Source: Anastrepha obliqua
Taxonomy: Eukaryota; Arthropoda; Insecta; Diptera; Tephritidae
NCBI RefSeq assembly: GCF_027943255.1
Contig: NC_072893.1
Location: 62,280,001-62,344,000, forward strand
Length of the DNA stretch: 64,000 nucleotides
Direction of reading: 5' to 3'
Both the position numbers and the translations under genes were made by a program. Shown here in pieces: positions 1 through 9,894 of the stretch. The notes under the pieces are model-generated. The model was not told the DNA's origin and searched no databases. It saw only the letters and a program-made list of their open reading frames with translations. Every line of letters begins with the position of its first letter. Position 1 is the stretch's first letter.

Positions 1-671
1 GTACAATGTTGGTGTGTGAAGATAAACGTTCCTCAAAGGCCCAATTTCGTAGCGCTTTCTTTTAAATTATTTTTCAAACTATTCAAATAACCATATCGGT
101 CTATAATTTTTTCGATAAATACCAAGTTTCCAACCCCGTTTGCAGCCATACATTCCAAAGCCATCACAGAGCCCCCTCCATGCATCACAGTGCCGGTCAT
201 ATTGTTTGGATCCAATTCCGCGTTAACTTTTCTCCAAATTTTTTCACGGCCATTAGATCCACAGATACTGAACTTACACTCATCAGAAAATATGACTTGG
301 TTCCAAAACGTTTGGTCATATTTTTCATAATCTTTTGCTAATGAAATCTGTTTACTCCGATTGACACTACTCACGAAGAGCCCGGCCAATAGTTTGGGTA
401 CTAAATTTCCAGTCTCATTTTCAACGACACATTTCAATTTGGGGGCACTTAGTTTGGGGTTTGTCCTGATTTTCGGTACAGCTAAGCTTTTTTCTCTGGG
501 ACTTCAGAGCGGCGGACGCCCACAACGCTCTTTATGAGTGGTGCTTCCCGCACTTTTATATTTATTCACAATCTTTTGAATTGTAGCAAAACTCCTATCT
601 ATCAAACAACCAATTTCTCGCAATGATTTATGTTCTTTGTGATATATTATAATCAGTTTTTTTAAACGTTA
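1..671 (-). pseudogene. Tc1-like (DD34E family) transposase relic, cut by the window edge
   Basis: The minus strand encodes a broken Tc1-family transposase, an enzyme that would cut and paste its own element at TA sites in the nucleus. From about 671 to 485 an HTH-type segment is readable (LREIGCLIDRSFATIQKIV, then a GRPPL hook-like motif) and ends in a stop. A second open stretch, 437-33, carries the first catalytic aspartate in VIFSDECKFSI and the usual following motif MHGGGSVMALECMAANG. The part holding the second aspartate is frameshifted near position 33 and runs out of the window. The frame breaks mean it cannot encode a working enzyme. Family assignment is firm; subfamily is not assigned. 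Confidence 0.85.
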
Positions 672-1140
672 CCTAAAATTTACAGCTAAATTAAGGCGCA
701 TATGAAAGCTTATCCCAGTACTCAATTACCTTGTGTAAAATATTTTGATTACATATTAAGGGAAGCCTTAGCGCCAAACAATTCCATAAATCAGGCTCCT
801 GTATACTTATTTATATTACTAACTGAATATTAATTTTTCTTTACAAAACTTAGTATATAAAAAAACACGCGACCCAAAGTGTAATGAAAAAAATTAGCTG
901 CACGGTCTGCATCATTTCGCCTGGAAATGTTGATGGACCTTTTAAAATTAAAAAAAATTCTTGTAAAGTAAAATTGTAGCCGGATTTTTGAAGTTTGAAA
1001 AATTTTGCAATTTACGGCTTTTAAGAGAAAGTATGTGTTTACGTCATAAATGTCACACTTTAATTTTGTTTATAAAATTTTTTAATAAAAATATCAAAAA
1101 CTAAATCTGTAGATCAAACTGCATCAAAAATATTAAAAAC
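672..1140. other. AT-rich gap, nothing recognised
   Basis: Between the Tc1 relic and the retrotransposon I see only AT-rich sequence with no coding motif. The left Tc1 terminal repeat might lie here, but I could not pair it because the other end is outside the window. Confidence 0.4.
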
Positions 1141-2985
1141 TGTATGAGTTATCATGCAGACCGCCAAGGTGATCTTAATGTAACAACAATAATGGGATGT
1201 CCGCAAGGAGGAGTTCCTTCTCCACTGCTATGGTCCCTATTAGTTGATGACTTGGTGCAGCACCTAAACAATAAGGAATTTATAACCATTGGTTATGTAG
1301 ATGACATATCTGTTATAATAAAAGGCAATCATGAAAGGACACTAACAGACTTAATGCAAAATGCCTTGAACGCAACATGGGAATGATGTAAAAAGGAGGG
1401 GCTGGCGATCAATCCTAACAAAACCACAATTATCCCCTTCACAAGAAAAAGAAAGTTGGAGTTTCCTATATTGAAAATAAATGAAACAGTGATAAACCAA
1501 AAAAAAGAAGAGGTCAAGTATCTATGTAGGTTCAACCTTAGATAAAAAACTCACTTGGGAGTCACATATAAATAATATAACAAAAAAAGCCACGAAATCT
1601 TTGTGGACAACCAAACAATTACTAGGGAGATCCTGGGGACTCAGCCCTAGTATGTCCCTCTGGATATACATCCAAATGGTTAGACCAATCATACTGTATG
1701 GGGCACTAGTATGGTGGAGCAAATCCATCCAAAAAACAGCGATAACCGTACTGGGAAAAGTACAAAGGCTTGCTTTCCTATGCATCACAGGGGCTAAGAG
1801 AACTACCCCAACAACTGGCATGGAAGCACTCCTTAATCTCCCACCACTTCATATAGCAATCCAAGAGGAAGCAGCCACGCAAGCACTCATGCTACACATG
1901 GAAGAAAATTTCAAATTAGGCAACCTCACCGGTCACCTAAGTATCATAAATAAAGTTAAAAACACCATAAGCATGGCTCAAGTTTCAGACCACATTGACC
2001 CAACCCTCCGTTTCCTGAGAGGAGCGAGTGGAAAACAAACCCAAAAATGAATGAATGATGATTCACAAAAATGGTACACTGATGGATCAAAAACATCTTA
2101 TGGTGTAGGAGCAGGAGTAGTGGGGCCCAGAATCCACAAATCATTCACTCTCACCAGCGACACCACCATCTTCCAAGCGGAATTATACGCATTAATGGAA
2201 TCAGCAAACATCATGCAACGTAGAAACCACAAGAGAGTAAAGATTAGTATACTCTCGGACAGCCAATCAGTTCTAAAAGCTTTAAATAGTTCTACCTACA
2301 ACTCAAAAACTCTCCTAGAATGCTACAAGGCACTCAATAACCTGGCATCCAAAAACAATGTCTCATTAATTTGGGTACCAGAACATGAGTGATGTGACGG
2401 AAACGAAAAGGCAGACTTTCAAGCCAAAAAAGGCGAAGATATAAATTTCATCGGACCTAGTCCCATGCTTGGATTTAACAAAAACAGCCTAAAACAAAAA
2501 GTGAAATACTGGGCCAAAACTCGAATAAATCAGCATTGGAACAACGTAGAGGGTCTTAGACACTCCAAAAAGTTCTTAAGTTTCAATGCTAAAAGAGCTA
2601 ACATGGCCCTCACGTTAAACAAAAAAAGCATTCGCACTCTCACAGGAGCCCTCACAGGTCACTTCACCTGCAACAAACACTTACATAAATTAGGCATAAC
2701 TAACACAAGCACCTGCAGATTTTGCTGCGAAGATGAGGAGTCTATAGAACATCTCATTATCGAATGTCCGGGGTTGACGCATAGAAGGAAAAGGTTTTTA
2801 TACAAGTTCATGCTTATAGATGAAGACCTTCAATCACTCCCTCAGAAGGAGCTGGTATAATTCATAAGCATACTTAACAGTCAATAGACTGCATAGGGTG
2901 CACAATAGATCAGTATGGTCGCAGTGCTAAAGGCCTATACCTTAACCCTTTACTACCATTAACCATGAAATGAAATGAACCGTGT
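1141..2985 (+). mobile_element. 5'-truncated non-LTR retrotransposon: RT fingers/palm remnant, RNase H, C-terminal CCHC-like motif
   Basis: This is the 3' part of a LINE polyprotein that copies its RNA into DNA at the insertion site. The first stretch (1144-1383) has GCPQGGVPSPLLWSLLVDD and the catalytic YVDD box. After a TGA at 1384, the GLAINPNKT motif and then the RT thumb (1601-2047) follow, with a one-base frameshift near 1523. RNase H starts at about 2051 with YTDGSK, continues through FQAELYAL and LSDSQSVLKAL, and has a TGA at 2390 inside the HxGxxGNExAD motif. A Cys/His cluster (CRFCCEDEE...H...C) lies near 2720-2765. The 3' end is marked by ATGAAATGAAATGAA. RT plus RNase H suggests the I/LOA side of the Jockey-I group; the clade is not certain. 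Three stops and one frameshift make it dead. Confidence 0.85.
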
Positions 2986-3427
2986 CAGAAATAAGTAGTT
3001 TTGAGATAAATGAGTTTGAAGTTTGAGTTACAGGAGCGCGAGCTACCATCGAGAGCTGGATGGTGTGTGTGTGTGGTTTTTGCCACTGTACATAAAACGT
3101 CTGCTCAATTTGAATGCAAAAACAGATGTAATTTTTTATTTCAGTGTTTTCAGTTTCTTACATTTATATTTGTTTGTGTGCTTGTGTGTGTTTACAAAGA
3201 ATCAATGCATATGTGCTTGTGTGCTGTTGAGTCGCGTTCCAGAGAACTAGTGGCAAGGGTATTGGGTTGGTAACTCGCGCGGACCGCTCTTTACCTAGTA
3301 AATGGGCTGTAGAAGCTATAATATAATATTAAGTATTTCCGCATGAAAATTTGACAGTACATATATTCTTAAGATACTGTCGAAACATCGAAAAAAAAAT
3401 CAGTTCTGGGCGTATGTAACCCCTTAA
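2979..3427 (+). mobile_element. Right half of a TTAA-flanked MITE
   Basis: The segment from 2979 matches the right half of the complete MITE at 61305-62035: same TTTGAGATAAATGAGTTTRAAGTT block, same GCGCGGACCGCTC and AGGAATTTCCGCATGAAAATTT-like stretch. It ends in AACCCCTTAA at 3418-3427, the same terminal form as the MITE at 10828-11534. The left half is missing; the retrotransposon 3' end abuts it exactly, so the retrotransposon probably landed in or next to the MITE. Confidence 0.75.
3041..3275. mobile_element. 235-bp insertion in the MITE with CGCG target duplication
   Basis: The copy at 61871-61881 gives the empty site GAGCGCGCGGA. Here the site is split: 3034-3040 reads into GCGCG, then 235 bp of extra sequence, then CGCGCGGA from 3276. 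CGCG (3037-3040 and 3276-3279) is duplicated. The insert begins AGCTACC and ends GGTAACT, a 7-bp inverted repeat with one mismatch. It has no coding motif. It could be a very small DNA element; the class is unknown. Confidence 0.55.
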
Positions 3428-4279
3428 ATTGGTTGTTCGTGAGTTGACGTATTGTACGATTGGTTATTTATTTTAATTTTATCATACAAAATTAAGAGAA
3501 AAGAAAATTATACCATGTTGAACAGAATGTTATTGTTTTTGTTTTGTAATTTTTTTAGTTTACCTTTTATCATATTTACATACATACGAAATTTCAGGAA
3601 AATTTGCAATAATGTCTAAAATACTTTAATCACCTGATATTGGATCGCTGACTTTAATAAATTTTCTAATATTTCAACGAAATGTAAAATGTTTTTGTAT
3701 TATTCTCATTCCGCTACGCAAAGCAAAAAAACCAAACAAAAGCTGTTTTAATTTAATTGCATTTGAAATAATCATTAATGTGAAAATCGTTCATTGAGTT
3801 TTTTACCGCAGCGTTCGCAGATTTATTTTCAGTGGAAATTTTATACAACACGCACAGTATTATTGTAATTAAAGGGCAAATGCACTTCATTAAAAACAAA
3901 ACTTTCACAATCGTGTTAATAGTGACCTATTCAATAAGCTGACATACTTTCACACTTAAAAATTTTATACATACGCGTACACACATTTGTATACACAATC
4001 AGATTTATTTATGCACATGTGCATGTGTGTATTTGCACTCACTGCGTAAGTATGTGTAAGTGTCAACGAACATGCCAATATAATGACGTAATTAAAAATG
4101 TAAAAGGCTTAACTGCACCATTGTGTCATTGTGTAATGCCACAGCACCTAGTTGTATGCAATTAAAATGCATGAGCATGTATCTGATTGCTCTTACAGCA
4201 GCCGGCAGTGTGGTAGTTGTTAGCATCTTCAACTACTAATATTGGAAAATTCCAAAATGCTTATCGTATTATGGCTGCA
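3428..4279. other. AT-rich gap, nothing recognised
   Basis: No ORF with a recognisable domain on either strand. It contains short CATACA/CACATG-type runs near 3975-4060 typical of fly intergenic or intronic DNA. Confidence 0.4.
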
Positions 4280-4281
4280 TA

Positions 4282-5821
4282 CGAGGTGTGTTCAAAAAGT
4301 ATCGTGAATTTTGTGTTTTTTCAAAAATTATTTATTTATTCATTAATATCTATTTTGTCCCCTTCAAAGAATCCCCATGAGATATTATGCACTTTTGCCA
4401 ACGTTTTTTCCAATCTTCGAAGCACTTCAAAAAATCATTATTTTTTATCTTGTTCAGCTCTGCCTTTGATGCCGTCTTTATGTCGTCAATCGTAACGTAG
4501 CGTCGTCCTTTTATGGGCCTCTTCAGTTTCGGGAACAATAAAAAGTCACAGGGGGCCAGATCTGGGGAATATAGTGGCTATGGCATCATCAGTGCAACGA
4601 TGTGTGAGCAGGGGCGTTATCGTGATGCAAGAGCCAATTTCTGTTCTTTCTTCCACAAATCTGGGCGTTTCTGGCGGATTATATATATATATATATGTGA
4701 AAGATGGGGGGTGTACGCCCTCCTCCAATTTGTGGTGTGCGTCTTGATGTCGTTCCACAAATGGAGGGACCTACAGCTTAAGCCGAACGGCAGATATTTT
4801 TATGAGGAGCTTTTTCATGGCAGAAATACACTCGGAGGTTTGCCATTGCCTGTCGTGGGGCGACCGCTATTAGAAAAATGTTTTTCTTAATTTTGGTGTT
4901 TTCACCGAGATTCGAACCAACGTTCTCTCTGTGGATTCCGAATGGTAGTCACGCACCAACCCATTCGGCTACGGCGACCGCCGGATTGCTTCGCGTTTAT
5001 TGACGGTTTTACCCTGTGGCAAGAACTCATGATACATAACGCCCTTGCAATCGAAGAAAACGGTAAGCAAAACTTTTACATTCAACCGAACTTGGCGCGC
5101 TTTTTTCGGTCTTGCTTCGTGCGGCAGCTTCCATTGAGATAATTGAGCTTTGGTTTCCACGTCATAACCATAAACCCACGATTCGTCACCAGTTATGACC
5201 CTCTGGAGCAAATTTGTGTCGTCGCAGACAGAGTCCAACATCTCATTAGCAATGTTCATGCAATGCTCTTTGGTCGAAATTGAGTATTTTCCGTACGAAT
5301 TTTGCGCCGACCCGTCTTATGCCCAAATGGCACGAGCCAATCGATATGTCTAGGTCCTCGGCAACTTCTCTAATGGTGATTCGACGATTGGCCAATGCCA
5401 TTTTCCTCACTTCATCAATTTTTTTCTCTCGTCTGTTGTTGAAGTGCTCGGGCGTCCGGCACGCCGGCACGCTTTTTGTTGCTCAAATCTTCTCGGCCAT
5501 CTGAGAACATTTTGTATCACTGATAAACGTTGCCTTGGTCCAAAGTAGCTTCTCCGTATGACACAGTCAACATTCGGAGTGCATACGCATATCTAACTTG
5601 TTTTCTTTGATTCATCGTTTTGAATAGGTAAAAATCGAAGACGAGCCGAATTACGTGCAAGCAAAGCAGCTGTCAGCAATTAATTGAACATTCCGAATGG
5701 CCGAACTCGTCGGCATGAGTGAGTGACAAGAGTACGAACATATCGCCACAAAAAAATCCACATTCGAATATACATGACCTGCGAAAATTCAAAATTCGCG
5801 ATACTTTTTGAACACACCTCG
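4282..5821 (-). mobile_element. Mariner element, decayed, interrupted by a SINE
   Basis: The ends form a near-perfect inverted repeat starting CGAGGTGTGTTCAAAAAGTA, flanked by TA on both sides (4280-4281 and 5822-5823). On the minus strand the transposase relic is readable from about 5640: N-terminal HTH region with several stops (5640-5470), second HTH (KMALANRRITIREVAEDLDI), the first catalytic motif VITGDESWVYGYD (about 5200), then a SINE, then YSPDLAPCDFLLFPKLKRP holding the last aspartate of the DD34D triad, and a C-terminal FEDWKKRWQKCI. The region of the second aspartate (around 4600) has stops. The reading frame is broken in at least four places, so the element is dead. The transposase belongs to the mariner family; the subfamily is not assigned. 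Confidence 0.9.
4681..4979 (-). mobile_element. tRNA-derived SINE, full length
   Basis: On the minus strand this copy starts with GCCGTAGCCGAATGGGTTGG, a perfect RNA polymerase III A box (TAGCCGAATGGG), followed by the B-box-like GGTTCGAATCTC about 45 bases on. The body carries GGCAATGGCAAACCTCCGAG, TTCTGCCATGAAAAAGCTCC and CTCCATTTGTGGAAC motifs seen in about ten other places in the window, and it ends in (TA)n. An 8-bp target duplication (GGCGGATT at 4673-4680, GCCGGATT at 4980-4987) brackets it within the mariner coding sequence. It encodes no protein; mobilisation would need a LINE enzyme. Confidence 0.88.
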
Positions 5822-5823
5822 TA

Positions 5824-6770
5824 TGTATTTACAGTATTTACATGTGTGAGTGTATGTATGAGGACAATTTCAACAAGCTGCTGCGTCAATTTGGCCGGCT
5901 TAAATCTTCAATGTTGTCTAACGACTGCTGGACCGCAAAATGGACTGCCGCCTGCTAAATGCAGCCAGAAGAGACGAATGAGTAGCAAAACCCAATCAAA
6001 AAGAAAAAAAAAACAGTAGTTATTCGAAGATGTAAAGCAAATTGAGGTGGTGGCAATAAGAACTGCCATTTCCGTATGCGATTGCTATTAAATCTGTACA
6101 GACCACACTACAAAAGGCATACACACACCCTCGCACACACATGCACACACGCATGCTTATAGTAACACTTTGTTCGCGCCTCCACGCATTAATCGTACGA
6201 ACTATTTCGACAGAATTTTCTTTGTGTGTATTTGGCAAGACGAGTTATGGTAGTTTTGGTTATTGTATAAGTAGATGGAGGTCCTAGTTTTCATTGTGGC
6301 AATAGAAAATGCAGAAATAGCAACAGTAAGCGCTGCATTTGGCCTGCACCAGCACATAATTTTGTGGCATTTGCCGCTTCGTCTGAATGCTCTTGCTTCG
6401 GTTGTGGTGCTTGCAGTGAATAAATTTTACAACTTGCATCCACTACATCCACTCGCATATAATGGCATACGTACGTATGTGTGCCCCACATCCTTTTGTA
6501 GTGTATACGCCTCTGCTTGAGCTTAAACGAATTTACAAAGTTTATTTGTCGGGTTTCGCAGCAGTGGCATCTGCGTACTTTGTTGCAAGTTACTAAGGTA
6601 CCAAAAAAAAAAACACAATAAATGCGTACCATTTCTGTAGATACCCAGCAGGGAGTGATAATAATCTAAGCCTACATTAAATTGCGGATTTTTCTCTCAA
6701 TTTAGAGGTTTTGAAACTGAAAGAAAAGATATGTGTAAATATACCTTTAAAACAAGGTTTCACTTTTTTA
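5824..6770. other. Gap without recognisable gene
   Basis: No recognised domain on either strand. There is a (CA)-rich stretch at 6118-6160 and a poly-A at 6601-6613. Short ORFs here have no family resemblance that I can see. Confidence 0.4.
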
Positions 6771-6774
6771 GTGG

Positions 6775-6850
6775 TTAAAAAAAATGATTTTGAGTGATGG
6801 GAGTCTTTGATCTGTACGCGCTTCACTGATTGTCTATTTGTATAACGCAG
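6775..6850. repeat. Unclassified dispersed repeat (pair with 54325-54400)
   Basis: A stretch beginning GATTTTGAGTGATGG and running through TTTGATCTG...CACTGATTGTCTATTTGTATA recurs at 54325-54400 with a few differences. It is not coding. It may be the end of an unrecognised element. Confidence 0.5.
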
Positions 6851-7049
6851 TTGTCTAGTTCACAAGTGTCAATATGACTGACATACAACGCCATGCGCAA
6901 AAATTATAAATACTCCGATTAGTGATTAATTATGCGCGACCATCAGCAATTTTCATATAAATACTGGGTATTTCAAATAAAGGGTATTTCAAAAGTGACG
7001 CTTAGAAGTCAGCAGTGAATAATTCATAGACGGCGCCTTTTTTATAATA

Positions 7050-8328
7050 GGACTATGAATAAGTTCGTGCGGTTTTACAACAGATGGCGTAACTTGATTA
7101 TTATTCCATCGATCCACATTTCCAAACATTCATTGGAGAGCTACTGTCGTAAGGCACAAACGTCAGTATAAGTTTTTTATTTGAAGCGTAAACAACAATA
7201 TTTTTACCACACTTGAAAATGTCGAATTTCGTGCCAAATAATGTGTTTTTGCGGGGAATTCTTCTTCATTATTTTAATATGAAGAAAAAAGCAGCCGAAA
7301 GTCATCGTATCTTGGTGGAAGTTTATGGTGAGCATGCTCTAGCTGAGCGAACGTGCCAGAAGTGGTTTGCACGCTTTAAAAGTGGTGATTTTGGCTTGGA
7401 AGACGAAGAACGCGAGGGTGCGCCGCCAAAGTTCATGGATACCGAATTGGAGGAATTGCTCGATCAAGATCCGGCTCAAACGCAAGAAGAGGTTGCAAAA
7501 ACTTTGGGAGTTGATCAATCAACCATTTCCAAACGTTTAAAAGCCATGGGAATGATCCGAAAGGTAGGCCATTGGGTGCCGTATGAATTGAAGCCAAGAG
7601 ACGTTGAACGCCGTTTTATGGCATGCGAACAACTGCTTCAACGGCACAAAAGAAAGGGTTTTTTGCATCGAATTGTGACTGGCGATGAAAAGTGGGTCCA
7701 TTACGACAATCCAAAACGTCGGGCAACGTATGGATACCCTGGCCATGCTTCAACATCGACGTCGGCGCAGAATATTCATGGCCTGAAGGTTATGCTGTGT
7801 ATCTGGTGGGACCAGCTGGGTGTTGTGTATTATGAGCTACTGAAACCGAATGAAACGATTACGGGGGATGTCTACCGACAACAATTGATGCGTTTGAGCC
7901 GAGCACTGCGAGAAAAACGGCCGCAATACGCCGTTAGACACGACAAAGTTATTTTGCAACATGACAATGCTCGGTCACATGTTGCACAAGTGGTCAAAAC
8001 ATACTTAGAAACGCTCAAATGGGATGTCCTACCCCACCCGCCGTATAGTCCAGACCTTGCGCCATCCGATTACTATCTCTTCCGATCGATGCAACATGGC
8101 CTGGCTGACCAGCACTTCCGTAATTACGATGAAGTCAAAAAATGGATCGATTCGTGGATTGCGGCAAAACCGACCGAATTTTTCACAAAGGGAATCCGTG
8201 AATTGCCAGAAAGATGGGAAAAAGTAGTAGTAAGCGATGGACAATACTTTGAATATTAAATTTGTAACCATTTTACGTCAATAAAGTTTCAAATTTCGAA
8301 AAAAACCGCACGAACTTATTCATAGTCC
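7050..8328 (+). mobile_element. Full-length, apparently intact mariner
   Basis: Perfect 27-bp inverted terminal repeats (starting GGACTATGAATAAGTTCGTG), a TA target duplication at 7048-7049 and 8329-8330, total length 1279 bp, and an uninterrupted transposase gene. This is the only DNA transposon in the window with both ends and a complete reading frame. It sits inside the DD41D-type element above. Confidence 0.95.
7219..8259 (+). CDS. Mariner transposase (DD34D), intact, mauritiana-like
   Basis: The enzyme cuts the element out at its inverted repeats and inserts it at TA dinucleotides in the nucleus. I start at the ATG at 7219 (MSNFVPNNVF), giving 346 residues, the usual mariner length (Mos1 has 345); the frame is open slightly upstream but without another ATG. 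Residues 1-110 hold two helix-turn-helix motifs (KKKAAESHRILVEVYGEHAL; QEEVAKTLGVDQSTISKRL). The linker motif is WVPYEL, where family members usually have WVPHEL. The catalytic triad is complete: D in VTGDEKWVHYD, D in ILQHDNARSH, D in SPDLAPSDYYLF, with 34 residues between the last two. The C-terminus GIRELPERWEKVV is normal. By recall it is closest to the Mos1/mauritiana group. Activity is plausible but not shown. Confidence 0.95.
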   Translation: MSNFVPNNVFLRGILLHYFNMKKKAAESHRILVEVYGEHALAERTCQKWFARFKSGDFGLEDEEREGAPPKFMDTELEELLDQDPAQTQEEVAKTLGVDQSTISKRLKAMGMIRKVGHWVPYELKPRDVERRFMACEQLLQRHKRKGFLHRIVTGDEKWVHYDNPKRRATYGYPGHASTSTSAQNIHGLKVMLCIWWDQLGVVYYELLKPNETITGDVYRQQLMRLSRALREKRPQYAVRHDKVILQHDNARSHVAQVVKTYLETLKWDVLPHPPYSPDLAPSDYYLFRSMQHGLADQHFRNYDEVKKWIDSWIAAKPTEFFTKGIRELPERWEKVVVSDGQYFEY

Positions 8329-8529
8329 TATTATCTTTCATATTTGTCAAGTGGAAAGTGGGGAATATAAAAGAACTGGTTCTGTTGAGAATGTTGCAGC
8401 CGTGGTGCAGAGTGTTGCTAAACAACCTCCAACATCCACATCTCGACATTCATCAACCAACTGCTTGGTAGATTTAACCTGTAGACGTATCCAAGGTGGA
8501 CATTTAGATGATGCCATTTTTCACATATA

Positions 8530-9751
8530 GGTTGTTAAAAAAGGTCTTGCGGTATTTTTATTGAATTTTGTTCGATGACGAGTTCCCAACGAGATACCAA
8601 CTTTATAATGCCCCTCTTATAGAAGCTCGCTTCCCTATTGTCAAAAAACTCGGAGAGCCAATTTTCACAGGACTCTCTTGTGGACAACTTCCGACTACCA
8701 AGCTCTTTCGCCATGGACAGAAATAGGTGGTAATCACTTGGTGCGAGATCCGGACTATACGGTGGATGCAAAAGAACCTCCCATCCGAGCTCCCGGAGCT
8801 TCTGGCGCGTCACCAAAGATGTGTGTGGCCTGGCGTTGTCCTGATGGAAGACAATTCGGCCTCTGTTGATCAAAGATGGCCTCTTCTGCATGAGTGCTGC
8901 ATTCAAGCGGTCCAGTTGTTGGCAGTACAGGTCCGAATTGAGCGTTTGGCCATAGGGGAGCAGCTCATAGTGGATGATTCCCTGCCAATCCCACCAAACA
9001 CACAGAAGAACCTTCCTGGCCGTCAATCCAGGCTTGGCCACCGTCTGGGCAGCTTCACCGCTTTTCAACCACGACCGTTTGCACTTCACGTTGTCGTAAG
9101 TGACCCACTTTTCATCGCCAGTTACCATCCGCTTCAAAAACGGGTCGATTTTGTTGCGATTCAGAAGCGATTCGCATGCATCCATACGGGCAAAAATGTT
9201 TTTTGCGTCAAGTCGTGTGGCACCCATACATCGAGCTTCTTTTTGAATCCAAGCTTCTTCAAATGGTTTATAACGGTTTAATGACTCATTCCCAGCTCTT
9301 GGCCGATACTACGGCTGCTACTATGCCGGTCTCTTTCGATCAATTCAGCGATTTTATCACAATTTTCGACGACAGGCCTTCCGGACCGTGGCGCATCTTC
9401 GATCACCTCTGCACCAGAACGAAAACGTTGAAACCATCGTTGTGCGGTGGAAATGGAAACTGTATCGGGTCCATAAACTGCACAAATTTTAATGGCAGCA
9501 TGAGATGCAATTTTGCCTTTATCGTAGTAGTACTGTAAAATATGCCGTATTTTCTCTTTATTTTGCTCCATGTTTGCGACGCTATAACTCACGAATGACT
9601 AAAAGCAAACAACAATTAATTAAACACGTGTTAGCACGTGAAAAGAGCTTTCCAAAAAGCTCTAGCGTGAACCGATGCGACGAATACAACTAGAACTACG
9701 CGCTTGCAAAGACAAGCTTGCCGAAATACCGCAAGACTTTTTTGACAACCT
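8530..9751 (-). mobile_element. Mariner, full length but with a broken transposase
   Basis: Inverted ends (GGTTGTTAAAAAAGGTCTTG at left; the inverse of the right end reads AGGTTGTCAAAAAAGTCTTG) bracket a minus-strand transposase. The N-terminal part (start ATG at 9571, MEQNKEKIRH) has two HTH motifs. A TAA near 9278 replaces a codon after GMSH, and a one-base change in the A run near 9205 shifts the frame. From 9227 to 8535 the catalytic domain is open: VTGDEKWVTYD, VFHQDNARPH and SPDLAPSDYHLF, a complete DD34D triad. Two small lesions are all that separate it from a full frame, so it decayed recently compared with its neighbours. The N-terminal sequence recalls the mellifera group; this is tentative. 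Confidence 0.9.
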
Positions 9752-9894
9752 TAGTTAATTGTCAAGCGCCATATTTTGAATAAAAATAGTGAAACCTGAA
9801 ACAATCTAAATTTTTACATATTTTACTTGAAACATAATGTAGGCGCGCTTTTTGAAGTACTCGTTACATAGTTAGCTACATGAACTTACGTCGA

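Larger units (their letters stand above)
6980..9864 (+). mobile_element. Short DD41D-type Tc1/mariner derivative split by two mariners
   Basis: The outer element survives in three pieces: 6980-7049, 8329-8529 and 9752-9864. Its left end AAGGGTATTTCAAAAG after TA resembles the inverse of its right end (CTTTTTGAAGTACTCG before TTA). The middle piece encodes GSVENVAAVVQ, resembling an HTH linker, and then TCRRIQGGHLDDAIFH, the C-terminal signature (RxGGHLxxxIF) shared with the DD41D elements at 21236 and 37367. The same non-coding 3' segment occurs in the relic at 16700-16864, which supports the reconstruction. The element is internally deleted and has no catalytic domain. Confidence 0.65.

Noticed and set aside
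3010..3273. 87-codon frame across the MITE and its insertion
   Set aside because: It spans the border of an inserted element and the MITE, so it is not a conserved gene.
4920..4979. tRNA-like sequence with A and B boxes
   Set aside because: It is the head of a SINE that recurs with the same downstream body; it does not fold as a full tRNA with acceptor pairing that I can see.
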